The translations under genes were made by a program, and so were the position numbers. A model generated the notes under the pieces. It was not told the origin of the DNA. It searched no databases and saw nothing but the letters and a program-made list of their open reading frames with translations. From Whitmania pigra (Eukaryota > Annelida > Clitellata > Hirudinida > Haemopidae), in assembly GCA_021613335.1 (NCBI GenBank), contig JAJTWR010000251.1:438501-502500 (forward strand): a stretch of 64,000 bases of DNA, read 5' to 3'. Shown here piece by piece: positions 38,135 through 53,576 of this stretch (its first letter is position 1; each line of letters opens with the position of its first letter).

Positions 38135-38949
38135 ACTCCGGACATAATTCCTTCGAGTGATTCCTCGCAGAATGCTGTACATATCCGAGACTGTTCTGAA
38201 ATTTGTGTGCCCGTCTCCGAATAATTCTCGTCTTTATTAAATAATAAAATAATTAGACTATTGTTACCCATTGTTGATCTCATTTAAACACATTGTTGGC
38301 TCAACATTTTGTTTTTATTTTTTTTTATCTTTTCAAAATTTAACTTGAGGATTTCAGGATTTTTTTGGTTAAATGGTTGGCACAAAACCTGATGCTGGGG
38401 TTCCACAGATATGAACTGCAAGTAAACTGAGCCGAGTATGTTACGACCAATAAATGGTGGTGATTCGGCAAATTGGATTTCAGCGCCGAAGTTTTGGGTT
38501 CCCCTGATGGTTTTGATCGACGAGATGAGTGGATGTCAGATGGCCTAATTGCCGTCCTTTATGTAAAGCTTTAATTTTTTGTGAATAGAATCTTTTTTAC
38601 TGGACTAGAGTGTGTCAGCTAATTAGTTTTGACTTGGAACGACTATTGTCCTCGCATCGAATGAGCGACAAAGGTGAACATCGCTTTCGAATACGCTTTT
38701 AACATAGTATTTTAATTAAGGGTGCGTAAATCAAGATTTTCTGATTGGGAGTGCAATCGATTACCAAACCATTACGATTGCCTACTCCGTCACAATTAGT
38801 ATGCTTAAAAGCAGAACAGGTTGGTATGGCGAAACGATCGAGTATTTTATAGTTTTGGAACGAGTTTTAGAAACAAAGTAAAATAATTTAGTTAAAAAAT
38901 AAACACATCTTTATCATTTTTTATTAAATTAAATATTTTTGCATCAGTC

Positions 38950-41117
38950 ATGGTTAAAGAAAAGTTACACAACAGAGTTTTTCCATCCAACATTGCCACT
39001 AGTTCATCTTTGGACGTCGAATCAATTAACTCATTTGACGACGACAACGATTCAGGTTTCAAGTTCAGCAACAGGATTCTTAAGGAAACGAAAGAGATTA
39101 GACCATGCGAGCCAGACGAAATATTCGACTGTCTCAAGTTTTACTTTTTCATTCTCAAAGCCGCTGGCGTCTACTTTGAAAACCCGAAAGAAATGGAAGA
39201 AATTAAGCGGAAACAAAAAGAAAGAATCCGTCTGACCATGAAAAAGTCATTCCAACAACACAGCAGAGTAAAGCACCGAGTCGAAGAGAAGCGAGACGAC
39301 AAGCACGAATTGACAGAAGTGGCCAGCGCAATATTTACTGCTGGCTTGAATATCCAAGATTCAAAGGAATCCAAACTGAAGCAGATTCTTAGCAAGGCTC
39401 ACCGCATCTATTGCACTGTTCTTTTGATCTTTCACTGGACAAATGTCGTTAGGGCCTGTACAATGTTCACCCCTGACGATACTTTTGGACCCGATCTCTT
39501 TTTCAAAATGGTTGTTATTGTTCACCTTACCATGTCTGCCGGCATGGTCACCTCGTTCTACTGGGCATGTGCCAGCGGTAGATTTGCCACGGTCATGATA
39601 GGCCTGTCTGGCTTGAAGGGAATCGATCCTTATTACCTCAGAAGGTTGGGCAGAACAGGTAGTTGGATATGCGGAGGGATGGTGTGTGTGAACTTGTCTC
39701 TCATGCTTTTCGGATATTTCAAAATGGAGTGGATGTACAGGCCTCTTGGAGCTCCCATTAACACCTGGATTATTACCGATGACAAGGTGGCTTACCTTTG
39801 AGGATGGCTAATGTCTATAATGTTTCTAATAGACTTTCTAATAGGAATCTGGGAGACAGGGATTTATTTAATTTTTGTTTTAAAATTTTTCTAATTATTT
39901 GCAAAGAATATTTTTATTCGATTCTTTACGTTTTTCTTTTTAATCCATAGAACTTACAGTTGACGGCTCAGGTAGTAGTTCTATTGATTCTCTTCTACGT
40001 ACCACTGGCCAGTTTCTTCATCACCAGCTTCGTCATGGTTTTGTCCATGATTCTGCGCAGGAGTTTCATTCTCATCAAAGAGGATCTCAAGTCGTCGATG
40101 GCTCTCATAAGCTCAGTCGAGGAGAAAAAAGCAGAGGCCATAAGTCGCCCAGGAACTGCCAGAAGTCACGGAGTCAGAAAAGGAACGTCAGTCATGACAG
40201 AGGCCGACGTAGAGGCTTGGAAATTTGTAATACCTGACAGAATTGCTGATCTGCAATCCTCTCAGGCCACGCGTCGGACCTCGACTTGTCTGAACGAGAT
40301 AAGGTCGGATTCAAGAAGCAGTCTCACCTTTGAACTTCTGAGGCAGAGGTATCAGTTCGTGACGAAGCTGGTCAGAAAGGCAGACAAGTTTGTCAGCATC
40401 TGCAACGCCTGCGGCATAGCAGGCTACCTCAGTGAAATGATCTTTCTACTATATACTCTTCTCTGGTACTCGTGCAGGTTCAAGGACGCTGCCACTTACC
40501 TCGCGACCCTGAGCTTTTGGCTGCTGAACGCCATTGCCTCATTGAGCTACATGTCCTTTTCGGCCGTGCTTGTCAATAACGCTGTAAGTGATTGTTGGTA
40601 GGTCTCGATCAGTTAAGTCCTACTTGAATTCGTCAAGCGAACGCATGATTATTACAAAAAAAACTTGTCATGTAACTGATGGTCAAACATTGCCATCTCC
40701 CAGTTTCAAGAGTTTCGTTGACTTAATTAATAATATTTCTTACAATTATCAATTGATGATTATTAACATTATTTTACTTAAGATAAATTAATTAACTGAT
40801 GATTATTAATGTCATTATATTTAAGCTCAATTATTTAACTAAGAACAATTTTTATTATTATTAATGCTACTACTACCAATTGAGGATTCATGGCCTCGAT
40901 CTTCTCCAGGCACAGAGAGTCTTTGAGAAGATCCACGACGTGGACCTATCAAGGTATTCACTGGACATCCTCAACCAGTTCAGCATCTTCCTGACCAGGA
41001 TGACCTCCGACAACGTCGGCTTCTCTGTCGTCCACATATTCGTCATCGACAGGAACACAATACTGACGGTATGACGGTATGACATGTTGTGGGGTGCGCT
41101 GGAAACTTTTATAATAG

Positions 41118-41211
<94 letters not shown>

Positions 41212-41507
41212 AATCTGAAATTAGAACCTGTTTTCTCTAGTTGCATCTGCTGTGTGCGATGAAAACATAATCTGCACGAAACCTAAACAAACTGATGTTA
41301 TTGATTAAATGACCACGACGACGACAACGACGATGATGACGACGACGACGATGACGGTGGTGATGAGGCTGTTGGTGTTGTCAGATTGTCGGCCTCTTCC
41401 TGACCTACTTCCTTCTCATCTACCAACTCAACCCAAGCAACGACGACTACTGCGTCTTGAACAGTTCTGGCGAAAAGGTCACGAACCTCAGCAAGAAGCT
41501 CTTTTAA
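38950..41507 (+). CDS. gustatory-receptor-like seven-TM protein (4 exons, 583 aa)
   Basis: Exons 38950-39786, 39951-40583, 40910-41068 and 41385-41507 join in phase 0 at every junction. Seven hydrophobic segments are visible: ILSKAHRIYCTVLLIFHW, LFFKMVVIVHLTMSAGMV, GSWICGGMVCVNLSLMLFGY, VVVLLILFYVPLASFFITSF, SEMIFLLYTLLWYS, YLATLSFWLLNAIASLSYMS and IVGLFLTYFLLIYQL. The last contains TYFLLIYQL, i.e. the TY-x5-Q-[FL] signature of TM7 in the insect chemoreceptor (Gr/Or) superfamily and its animal-wide gustatory-receptor-like relatives, which form ligand-gated channels with a cytoplasmic N-terminus. The hydrophilic N-terminus (about 150 residues) and the long loop between TM4 and TM5 (about 125 residues) make it larger than typical Grs (about 400). 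The exon 1 donor (AAG/GTGGCT) is weak. Ligand unknown. Confidence 0.82.
41108..41215 (+). repeat. (AAT)n microsatellite in a GRL intron
   Basis: About 100 bp of AAT triplets and a short AAAT end, within the last intron of the receptor gene. Confidence 0.95.
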
Positions 41508-41693
41508 GCGTGAATGGTTGCTATTAGTTACGTCATCGATGTCATTACCGTAGTAGGCTTTGGATGAAAGTTTGACTTACTCTGATAATAGGAGATTAAC
41601 TTGATCACCATCATCACCATCGACGTCGTCGTCAAATCGATTTTGGTTCTGTAACGGCAATTGATTAATGTCGTCAGTGTTGTTGTGGTATTA

Positions 41694-41818
41694 TTGTACT
41701 TCATTTATCTAGCGCCATATGCATAGCGTCAACGGTGCTTCTTGAAACCATTTATATAGCGCCCCTTACAAAGCGCTTGTTTCTGTGCAGGCTGTGTTTC
41801 GAACACGACACATTACGA
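41694..41818 (-). mobile_element. tRNA-derived SINE fragment
   Basis: On the - strand it reads TGTCGTGTTCGAAACACAG (B-box GTTCGAAAC), then AAGCGCTTTGTAAGGGGCGC and TATATAAATGG, matching the B-box and tail of the SINE at 56517-56670. The A-box side is not clear, so this is a truncated or diverged copy. Confidence 0.6.
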
Positions 41819-42369
41819 CTGTTATCATTACCGCTGTATGCAGGCACGTAACCCATTCGGCCAACCCGCAGTCCAAAAATACACGATGACATTGTATCAT
41901 GATTGTCGCGGTAGTCATTATCATCGTCGTCATCCCCACCACCGGTGACCCGTCAAAATAGCCCAGCGACAAAATAGCCCCGTCAAAACATCCCCTTCAA
42001 TGTATCTTTATAAAAAAATATTTATATGAGTTGATACATTAACCTATAACTTATTTCAAATTTGATTAAATGAAATGAGTTTTATGTTTTGATGGTGCTA
42101 TTTTGACGGGGTGCCCCCCACCACCAACATCATCATCATCGTCGTCATCATCGTTGTCATCTTTGCTGGAAGAAAGGTTATATATGTATAAATATGTTCG
42201 TGCGGCATTCTACCATGTTGATTATCGTTGGCGTCCATTCATTTATGACTCACGAATATTCAGCGGATCATGAATAATGCTTTTAAAAAAAATAATAAGG
42301 TGGTGGCAATTGTGAAATCACATAAATAAATAATCATCTTCTCATCAGAAGAAGAATCTTTGCTTTATT
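41819..42369. other. non-coding interval
   Basis: Contains a small CAT/CGT tract near 42120-42160. A pair of segments reading GTCAAAATAGCCC (41953-41992, + strand) and its reverse complement GGTGCTATTTTGACGGGG (42094-42111) suggests a short inverted repeat of unknown origin. Confidence 0.4.
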
Positions 42370-44420
42370 TTTTGACACTCATGATTTAGAGAATTTTGGT
42401 TTGGCTGAAACATGGTTGAATCATGAACAAGATGGCTTATTTCTCCGTAACAAATATCAAGCTTTTTGTTGTGGTAGAGGATCTCGTGGTGGTGGTGCGG
42501 TTATTAAGAAGTAACTCAGAGTTAGACAAATCTCAATCCCACCTGAACATATTGCAATAGTTTTTTCTGACATTTACAATGATAGTGTAAAGATAGAATA
42601 AACATGCAGTGCATATAATCTACTGCAGATCCTGGAGGATTTAATTCTGAATCTGTAGATTACACTCTCAAGAGCACCAAATGTCTCACCCACTGAAGCA
42701 ACAATACAATGCTAGCATTCATTACGGGTGACTTTAGTTTTCCTGAGCTGAACTGGAAAGACTATTTTCATCCCAATAACAACATTTACAACTTATTTAC
42801 TAACTTTATAGATGAAATGGGACCACATCATTTGTTGGATCTCCAACTCGACAATCAAACATACTTGATCTATTCCTCTTGAACGGTGCATGTTTTTTTT
42901 CACAGATTTAAATGATGATCCCAATTGGTCAGAATTTCCACAACACCATAGTTTTCAAACCAAACCTCCCCAGACAACCAACTATGCTCCATTGCTAAAA
43001 CTATCAACACTTAACCAAATCTTGCTATAGAAATCTCAATAATTATTTTTGCGAAATCATATGGAATGACTTGTTTCAGTATTGCTTCTCTGTTTATGAC
43101 TGCTGGAAACTGTTTCTCAACATTGTGACAAATGCTATTTAGAATGTTGCTCCAGGACAAGAACAAGACTTATCAAAACCACAAAAGTAAAAAAGCCATC
43201 TTACCCTACATTCATCATTCGAGCTCAGAAACTGAAGCTTCATAAATACTTTTTATAAATGGCATTCAAGTGGGAGGACTGAAGACAAAAATATCTACAG
43301 ACAATTTTCTAGAGATCTCAAGAAGAGCATAGAAGACTATCAACACATAACCGGATACAGGAGATAAAAAGACAGAATGGAACATTAACCTCTGATCCAA
43401 CTGAGATGACCAATATTTATAACAATTATTTCTGCAGTGTATTCACAGCCGATGATGGCTCAAATTGTGTCATGCCTCCTCGAACTTGAAAAATTCATTT
43501 TCACTCCTGATCGCATTTATCAGATACTCTTAAATCTCAAACCCTCTTTGTCATCTGGACCTGATGCTATTGTTTCCTTAGAAACTGTACTGCTGGACTT
43601 TCCTTACCACTCTGCCATATTTTCATTTTTCTTCCAATATGCATAAAATACCTGTTGATTGGAGCTCTGCTTATATCACTTCAATCCACATCTTCTTGTT
43701 GTCGTGCAATGGAACAGGTGATCAACAAAGACATCTTGAAGTGCCTTCAGGCAAACAACCTTATATCTCCTGATCAATATGGTTTTGTTTTAATTTGAGG
43801 TCAACATGTACAAATCTGAATTAGTGTTCCAATGACTGGTCAATTTTAATGCAACTCCACCAGAGTTGTGTTATTATATACTTCGATTTCAAAAAGGCTT
43901 TTGATTCAATGTCTCACCTAAAATTACTGACAAAACATCAGGCTTAAGGAATTTCAGGCAATCTATTTTTGTGGATAGAAAGGTTTACGAACTCTACCTT
44001 ATATGAGAACACTTCAGAAATTCGGACTCAAGACACTGGAACACCGACTCTTCATCCATGATTTATGCCTCATTATGTCACAAAATGTTACACAGCTTCA
44101 CTCACTGCACCATCCCCAAATTCCCCGATTTCCTGTTATCTCGCACACGTGGTCCTACCCTCCGTCTACGTCAAGAAAAGTGCTTAACAGGCTCCATTTC
44201 TTCACAAACCGAATCACGAAGTCTTTACTCCCAGATATTATTAGCTCCACAACTCATAGTCGATTTTAGGGACTGCATTTTTAAAGCCAACTTGAGAAAG
44301 TTTCTAACGATTTAATTGACTTAAATTTTGTTTATGCACGCTATATGTACAGATTATCTGACCCCAATGTGTGTTAGTGGTCGCTTGTGAACCTCTTTTT
44401 GGTTTAAATAAATAAATAAA
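42370..44420 (+). mobile_element. degenerate non-LTR retrotransposon (LINE)
   Basis: Short broken frames follow LINE order. Endonuclease-like pieces come first: FGLAETWLNHEQDG at about 42400, with a Gly-rich CGRGSRGGGAVI segment, and ITGDFSFPELNW at about 42725. Reverse transcriptase pieces follow: LNLKPSLSSGPDAI at about 43530, NNLISPDQYGFV at about 43750, and a YFDFKKAFDSM-like motif at about 43880. The C-terminal end is RTRGPTLRLRQ...FRDCIFKANLRKFL (to about 44312). An AAATAAATAAATAAA tail ends it at about 44420. Many stops and shifts show it is dead. Confidence 0.8.
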
Positions 44421-46722
<2,302 letters not shown>

Positions 46723-46729
46723 TATAAAG
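46723..46729 (+). promoter_or_regulatory. TATA box of four-TM gene A
   Basis: TATAAAG in a locally GC-rich stretch, about 100 bp before a clean donor (CTAAG/GTGAGT at 46828/46829). This predicts transcription from about 46754 and a non-coding first exon of about 75 bp. The paralogue has the same TATAAAG layout at 51721. Confidence 0.65.
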
Positions 46730-46877
46730 CTTCGGGCGTTGCGGGCGGTCGGGCCAAGTTCCCCCGCGTTCATTCGCGCCGTTTTTGTTCCACGTCTGCC
46801 GTTAACAGTTGATTCCTTTGTCTCTAAGGTGAGTGATGCATGGACACTAACTGGATGATCTTTGATTTGCTTATTTT

Positions 46878-47026
46878 TGTAATAATAATAATAATAATAA
46901 TTTATTGTAATTTATAATAATTATAATATAATATATATAATTATAATAATAATAGCAGTAATGGTAAAGACGATAGTCAACGATAAATGGCGTCGGAAGC
47001 ACCTAAGACCTGATATCGAGGTTACG

Positions 47027-47074
<48 letters not shown>

Positions 47075-47150
47075 TAATAATAATAATAACAATAATAAAA
47101 ACAATAACAATAATAATAATAAAAACAATAATAATAATAATAATAAAAAC

Positions 47151-47182
<32 letters not shown>

Positions 47183-47225
47183 CAATAATAATAATAATAA
47201 TAATAAAAACAATAACAATAATAAT
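46878..47225 (+). repeat. (AAT)n arrays in intron 1 of gene A
   Basis: Two AAT-rich tracts (46878-46950 and 47025-47225). The second includes AAAAAC-interrupted units. Confidence 0.9.
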
Positions 47226-47787
47226 ATTTAAAATAACAATTAATAATATTAGAAATATTTAAAACGAGCTATGGTTATTGACTCAAGTGTTGGGTCACTG
47301 CAAACATGCTTTAAATATTAATTTCCCAGATGATACAATCTCCATATTTGTTGCTGAACTTTCACTTACGGGGTTTTCACATGACCTATCAAGTGGCTGA
47401 CCCTTGAACTTTGTCATTAGAATCTAAAGATTGTTTCGAGTTGAGATGAACCATTCTCATTGGCTGGAGATAATAATGGAATCTTTGATAATCTTCTGGT
47501 CTTTTGTTTTGTAATAATGTGTTATATTTAATAATATTATAGTTACTTTTTAATGATATTGTAATATTTAATAATAGAATTAATTCCTGTTGATGTTAGG
47601 GAACTGTTGCATTGTTAGGAAAGTTTAAGACATTCTTGAACCGTTTGATCTTTGTGGACCAAATATTTAAGAATGTGAAATGCCTTAAGGCAGTGCTTTC
47701 ACTGGGTCTGCTTTAAGATATCGATGGAATGCAACTGAGAAGCTGAGAGTTTTCAAGGAATTCGATTAGGCAGTGAAATAAATTCTT

Positions 47788-47908
47788 GTGTTGATATATT
47801 TTATATATATTATACATCTATTGTGTTGATATATTTTATATATATTATACATCTATTGTGTTGATATATTTTATATATATTATATATATTATACATCTAT
47901 TGTGTTGA
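47788..47908 (+). repeat. 35-bp tandem repeat, 3-4 copies
   Basis: The unit TGTTGATATATTTTATATAT plus ATTATACATCTATTG is repeated with almost no change; one copy has an extra TATATATT. Located in the first intron of gene A. Confidence 0.88.
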
Positions 47909-48220
47909 TATGCGATTTCGTGCTTTTGTGTTGCAAATGTTGTTATGGATCCGTTCACGGCAGATGACAATTCCTCTAATTTAATTTATTAGATAAATAT
48001 GTAATTAATAAGAAAGCTAAAATTATCAATTTAAAAAATGTTCTTAAACTTAAACAGACTCAAATGAGATCAATTTCAAATAAGTTATGCATGATTGTGA
48101 ATCTGATGTCATGAATTATAATATTGAATATTTCTTTCAAGTAACGTTGAAATATTTTTTCCTTAACTGAAATCATTAGTAAGATTTCCATTAAATATTA
48201 TTTTAGGAGTCCCCAGTACA

Positions 48221-50055
48221 ATGCCCGTCCAAACCCATCAGATCAACGTCCAGGGACTCTCAGGGGGGATCTTCTGGAGCACCCTTTTGGCCGTGATCTT
48301 CTACGTAGTCGGCTTCTCCACCACCGGCTGGGAGTATTCCGGTAGATGGCTTGGATTGTGGTCTATGTGCACCGCTGGCAGTCACAATCACCCATACTGG
48401 AATTATGGTTTGAAGCACTTTTTTGCATATTTATCTATTAATATAGGATAATAACGACGACATCTTTAAGAATAATGATGGGAATAATAATAATAATAAA
48501 TCAATAGTCCACGGACCTATTTACCAGGAAGTGAAACGAATCAAATGCTTTTACGAATCTCATTGACGTCAGACGCGAAAAGCTAATTTCGCGCTGCGTT
48601 CAAATTGTCTTGAGGTGGCCCACATGCTATCGGCGTGTCTGAGATATTTCTAATTAGTTACTTCATAATTAGCTGATTCATAATTATCTTCTCTAAGAAG
48701 AGAGTTGTTAGTCCAGAGCAATTAATTTCCCATCAGTCACATTGCCTCAATTTTTGTGATGGCGGCACTTTATGAATATGCAAATCTCTCTTTGAGATCT
48801 GAAACTAGCACCGTTTAAATTTACTGAATATTATTGCGTAATTGAAACACTTACTCAACACTTGTGAATTACTGAAAGACTAATGGAAGAATTAATCAAT
48901 GATGAATGTAATAAAAATTATTTAGAAAAAAGAAAATAATAGACAAAATTTAAAATTATTAATTTTTAATTGTAATAAATAAGAAAGCCAAAATTATAAA
49001 GTCAAAAAGTGATATTATTAATTAATTAGAGATAAAGATATTATTGTTATTATTAACGTTACTGTTACTATTATTAACGTGATTATTATTATTATTATTT
49101 TTATTTTTATTATTATTATTATTATTATTAACATCATTATCATTATTATTATTGTTATTAGTATTACTTCAATTAATGTTTTAATTTTAATTTTCCACCT
49201 CACAAACACCATTGCAAAGACATCAACAACTCACCTAACGACTTTCGTGTCTCGAAAGACTTTCTCAACTTTTTTTAATCAATCAGGACCTTATTATGAT
49301 ATTACCCAAGGACGTTAGAATACCGGATAAAATCTTATTAACTATAATTACGCATATGCATTAATAACGACAGGTAATTATTATGATATAATTATCAACA
49401 ATATATAATCCTTATGATATAATTATTAACAGTATGTAATTATTATTATATACTCATTAATAAATATAATTATAGTAATTAAAAATGCTTAAATAATAAT
49501 TAATAAACCAAATTCTGCTTATCTTCAGATTGGTTCCAAGCCACTCAGGCCATGTGCAGTTTGGGTCTGATATTCCTGCTGTTGGCTTTCATGTTCATCT
49601 TCCTGTACATGTTCGTTCACAACGTTTCCATCAGCAAGTCACTCCTCCTCAAACTGTTTGCCTTCTTCTCATTCATGGCAGGTGAGCACGCACTCTTTGT
49701 GACATCACGGATGACTTATTTGTTCGAATGTCAATCGTTTTGTTTTGTTGCTCTTTCATTTGATTGATTGTTGTGAGTGTTGCGATGCGTTTGATACAAA
49801 AACAATTTCTCTAAACAAAACAATAAACAAGATATCAAATGATGTACAATTTCCTTCCAAATTATAATCACTTAAGATATGATCGTTTGACATTTGACAG
49901 TCCTCTCAATCGTCATCGGTCTTGGCATCTTCGGAAACAAAAGAGACGGGCGCAACCTCCACTGGTCTTATGCCTTTGCTGCCATTGGCGCCATTTTCGG
50001 CTTCTTTTCCGCCATACTTGGTCTCGTCCAGATGAAGAAAGCCAGCATTATTTAA
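48221..50055 (+). CDS. four-TM claudin/PMP22-superfamily protein, copy A (164 aa)
   Basis: Coding exons 48221-48407, 49529-49681 and 49901-50055 (phase 1 junctions) follow a probable non-coding exon ending at 46828; the ATG exon starts at 48207. The protein begins MPVQTHQINVQGLSGGIFW. It has TM1 FWSTLLAVIFYVVGFSTTGW, an extracellular loop with WLGLWSMC (the W-GLW-C signature of claudin/PMP22/EMP proteins), TM2 LGLIFLLLAFMFIFLYMF, TM3 FAFFSFMAGVLSIVIGLGIF and TM4 YAFAAIGAIFGFFSAILGLV, ending KKASII. Family members act in cell junctions or membrane organisation; I cannot assign an orthologue. AATAAA at 50085-50090. Copy B follows 2.5 kb downstream. Confidence 0.88.
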
Positions 50056-50090
50056 TTGTGACTGAAAGTGAATATAGTAAATTAAATAAA

Positions 50091-51407
50091 GTATAAATAA
50101 ATATAATGTATTATTTATTTTTTTTTTTTTGAATTGTTATTTTTACCGAAGTCGAAAGTTTGAGTCGAAACGTTATTTTTTGCGGTGATGTGTTTTAACA
50201 ACGCGTGTCTTGAAATGTTGAAATGTTCACTAACTTGATGTCGCTTCGCATTGCCTTGAAGTTTGCATTTGACGGTAGAATAGGCTTCTCTTTCCTCCAC
50301 GCTGAAGGTCGGTTTCTTGATGGAGCGATCTATTGTTTGTCGTGACTTTGCGAATGAAATGGTGTTAAATTCATGTTAAATTGACTTACATTATTTTTTA
50401 AAGTCCTTCATACAGAAGGAAGTCAACTTAACTTTTTAAGCAAAAAATTTCATTAAAGATTTCCATAAATCGAGGCCTTCCGTCATATGCGAGTTTGCTT
50501 TTGACTTGATCTTTTGCTCGGCATTCCTGTGTCATTTTAAAGATTGTTTGCAATAAACTCTCTGAAACAAAAAATGTTGGAGTTAGTTTCGTACTGGAAA
50601 AATACAGTGGTTCGGGGGTGGTTGTATTAGTCATCATCAACCACAAGCTATTATTGTTCGGCAACAAAGCAAAGCAGATGGAAGTGTGCATGTGTATGCA
50701 CATAATTATATCACTGCATCCTCATTATGTAAACCGCATCAGCCAACTGCTGTTACTTGCAAGTGAATCAAAGAAATCATTTAGAATATTTGATAATAAC
50801 TGCATTTTAATTAACTAATTGCTTAGAGGAGGTTTGCATTCAGTTAATGTTGTTTCACGGAGATAACGTTTGTGATCATCACCGTCTGCTCGTAAAATTA
50901 TGTCGATTGCTCGAAAGAGCAAGCATTTTTTGGAAGAAAATTGTTTATTTCCTTCGACAGCCAAAAAACAGAAAATTCCAGAACTGGATCATCACCTTCT
51001 TTCGTAACGCATTCACCACATCTCCATCGCCTTGACCCCATTACCGCCGAACTTTGAACTTTGATTCAAAGCAATTACGTAATACCAATTCAACTCATGT
51101 TCAATTAAAGATGATATCGCGATATTTTACGACCCCCGACATTTGGACAGAGGTGTTTAGGTGCTCCGACAACAAATGAGAAGGAGAGAGTGAAAATATG
51201 GTGGGGGTGAAAAAAAGTGAGAGTGAAAGCTGGGAGTGCAATTTTGAGGGGAAACCAGTGGAACTTAACATCTGATGAATGCCAACATTAAACTCTTGTA
51301 TGTTCCAATAATATTTGCAGGAAGTGAGCGAGGATACAAAATGCCATATATGATTTTTTATTAAATCGGATATAGGAAGGCAGTAGAGTGAAAGTGGAGA
51401 GAACGAG

Positions 51408-51461
<54 letters not shown>

Positions 51462-51720
51462 TAGATTGAGAAAAGTGGTGAGCTACCCTGAATCCAAATA
51501 ATACCTAGTCCTCCTACCTAGGCCAAACATAACACACTCTCATCTGGCTAGGCTCAGCATTCCTTTATAACCTCAGCGATAATTGCTCGTAGCATCCCGC
51601 CAAAAAAGGCTTCACGCGTTACAGCTCGTCACTGCTGCTAAGCCACACTCCTTATAACACGAACGTTGTAAACTGACTCAACAGATACGTCTGCCAGTGT
51701 AGTCACTTTTTCCCGCCTCG
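50091..51720. other. intergenic spacer between the two four-TM genes
   Basis: No exon is recognised. It holds a (GA)n tract at 51399-51466 and a GC-richer promoter-like region before the TATA box at 51721. Confidence 0.5.
51399..51466 (+). repeat. (GA)n dinucleotide repeat
   Basis: GA units with occasional AAAG interruptions, about 250 bp upstream of the gene B TATA box. Confidence 0.93.
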
Positions 51721-51727
51721 TATAAAG
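51721..51727 (+). promoter_or_regulatory. TATA box of four-TM gene B
   Basis: TATAAAG, with a donor TTGAG/GTGAGA at 51794/51795 about 70 bp later, again predicting a short non-coding first exon as in copy A. Confidence 0.6.
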
Positions 51728-52576
51728 AACGGAGTAAGGTTTTTGGCGCTTTTTTCTACAGTTTGCTATTTTGTTGAAATCCGAAGTTTTTGAGGTGAGA
51801 CTGTCTGCTTTATTTGTGGATAAGATTTGTTTGACCTCGTTTTCTGAAAAATTTCCACTGATATGTTGAAAGTTATTTTATAATTGTATGAGGAAATATT
51901 TCCAATTGTTTATTTGTTGCTGTTGTTGAGTTTTGTTGTATTTCGCATCGACAAGGACAAATTAGCATTTAATTGCGGAAATTTTTTGCATGAATGAAAC
52001 CTGGTAAATCGAATTAATTTTTTTTTTTTTGAGAAATTCTAATAAACCAAGCACAACAATAACAAGCACAAATGCAACAGAATAAAGCAAATAAAGTAAC
52101 TCAAGGGTTAAAGAAACCCACTCTTCTTTATGAAAATGTTTTGTTTAGGAATTAATTTTCATTTAAAAAAATTGATTAAATTAAATAATTTTATAATATA
52201 TTGAAAGCTTAACATCACACCTTTTGAAATATCTATCATTTATACAATTTCTATGCTCACAAGGCCCAACTTTTTGCGAAAAACCAGCCACTTGCATCTC
52301 TGCTCGAGCGGAATCTGCATAATTGCGTGGGCGGTTCTTTCTTTTTAAAGAGAATCTAGTCAAGAATTAAGATCACTTTAAGTTGCAATTATCTGAATTT
52401 GATTACTGAACAGTCTGAAGAAAAATTGATCTAAACACTCACTCTCCCACGTAATTTGAATAATAACATTCTCAAAATCTTCTTCTTCTTATTATTTTTT
52501 TTATTATTAAGATTGATCCTGTGGAGTTAAATACTGTGAGGTTGATTGATTTATTTATCAAGGAATTCTGATCGCC

Positions 52577-53502
52577 ATGCCAGTTCAGACTCATCAGATC
52601 AACGTTCAGGGTCTCTCAGGAGGGATCTTCTGGACAACCCTTTTGGCCGTGGTCTTCTACGTTGTCGGTTTTTCCACCACCGGTTGGGAGCATGCTGGTA
52701 GCTGGTTGGGACTGTGGTCCATCTGCTCCTCTGGTTATGGCCATCCTTACTGGACCAGAGGTTAAGAACATTTTATGGTCTTATTATTATATAACATTAC
52801 TCAGCATTAGTATAAATTTTTTTAAATTTATTGTTATTGTTTTCATTATCAATATTATTTTAATAAAACCCCTAAATGTTGTGCCTATGGGCTAAATAGA
52901 CAAAAGAGCAAATAACTCAGAATAAATCCAATTATGGTTTCCAAATAGTTTATAATTGAATGGTGACAATTTGTGACAAATATCAGTAATTGAAGTTCTA
53001 ATAATTGTAATCAGCAGTTTTATTGCTGGCATGTTTTGTTTATTGGAAGCAGGGAGCGTGATTGCAAAGAATGATTTAAGACTTAATCTTTGTGTCATTC
53101 CGAGTCCTATGCATGAAGCCATTATTTAGCTTTTGTTGCTTGTTATTATTATTACTGTTATTGTTATTGTTGTTGTTATTTATTTTATTTGTGAATAGTT
53201 TATACTGGTATTTAGTGGTTGGCTCAAAAGATTGTTCCAATTATTTCAAGGCTGGTGAGGCCAACTCAAATAATCTTTTTACAAGTGGTGCTTGATGTCA
53301 AATTTAATCAATTTTAAATATTTGAATTTAAATTAATTATATGATCAATATTTACCTATATGACATTTTCAGATAACCAAGTCTGTTGCATGACTGTGCC
53401 TATATTTTGTTTAGTCTGTGAAATAAAACAAAACTGTTCACTTATTAAGATTAACATGATGATGATGATTATTATTTTTTTTTCTTCTTCTTCTTCTTCT
53501 TC

Positions 53503-53576
<74 letters not shown>

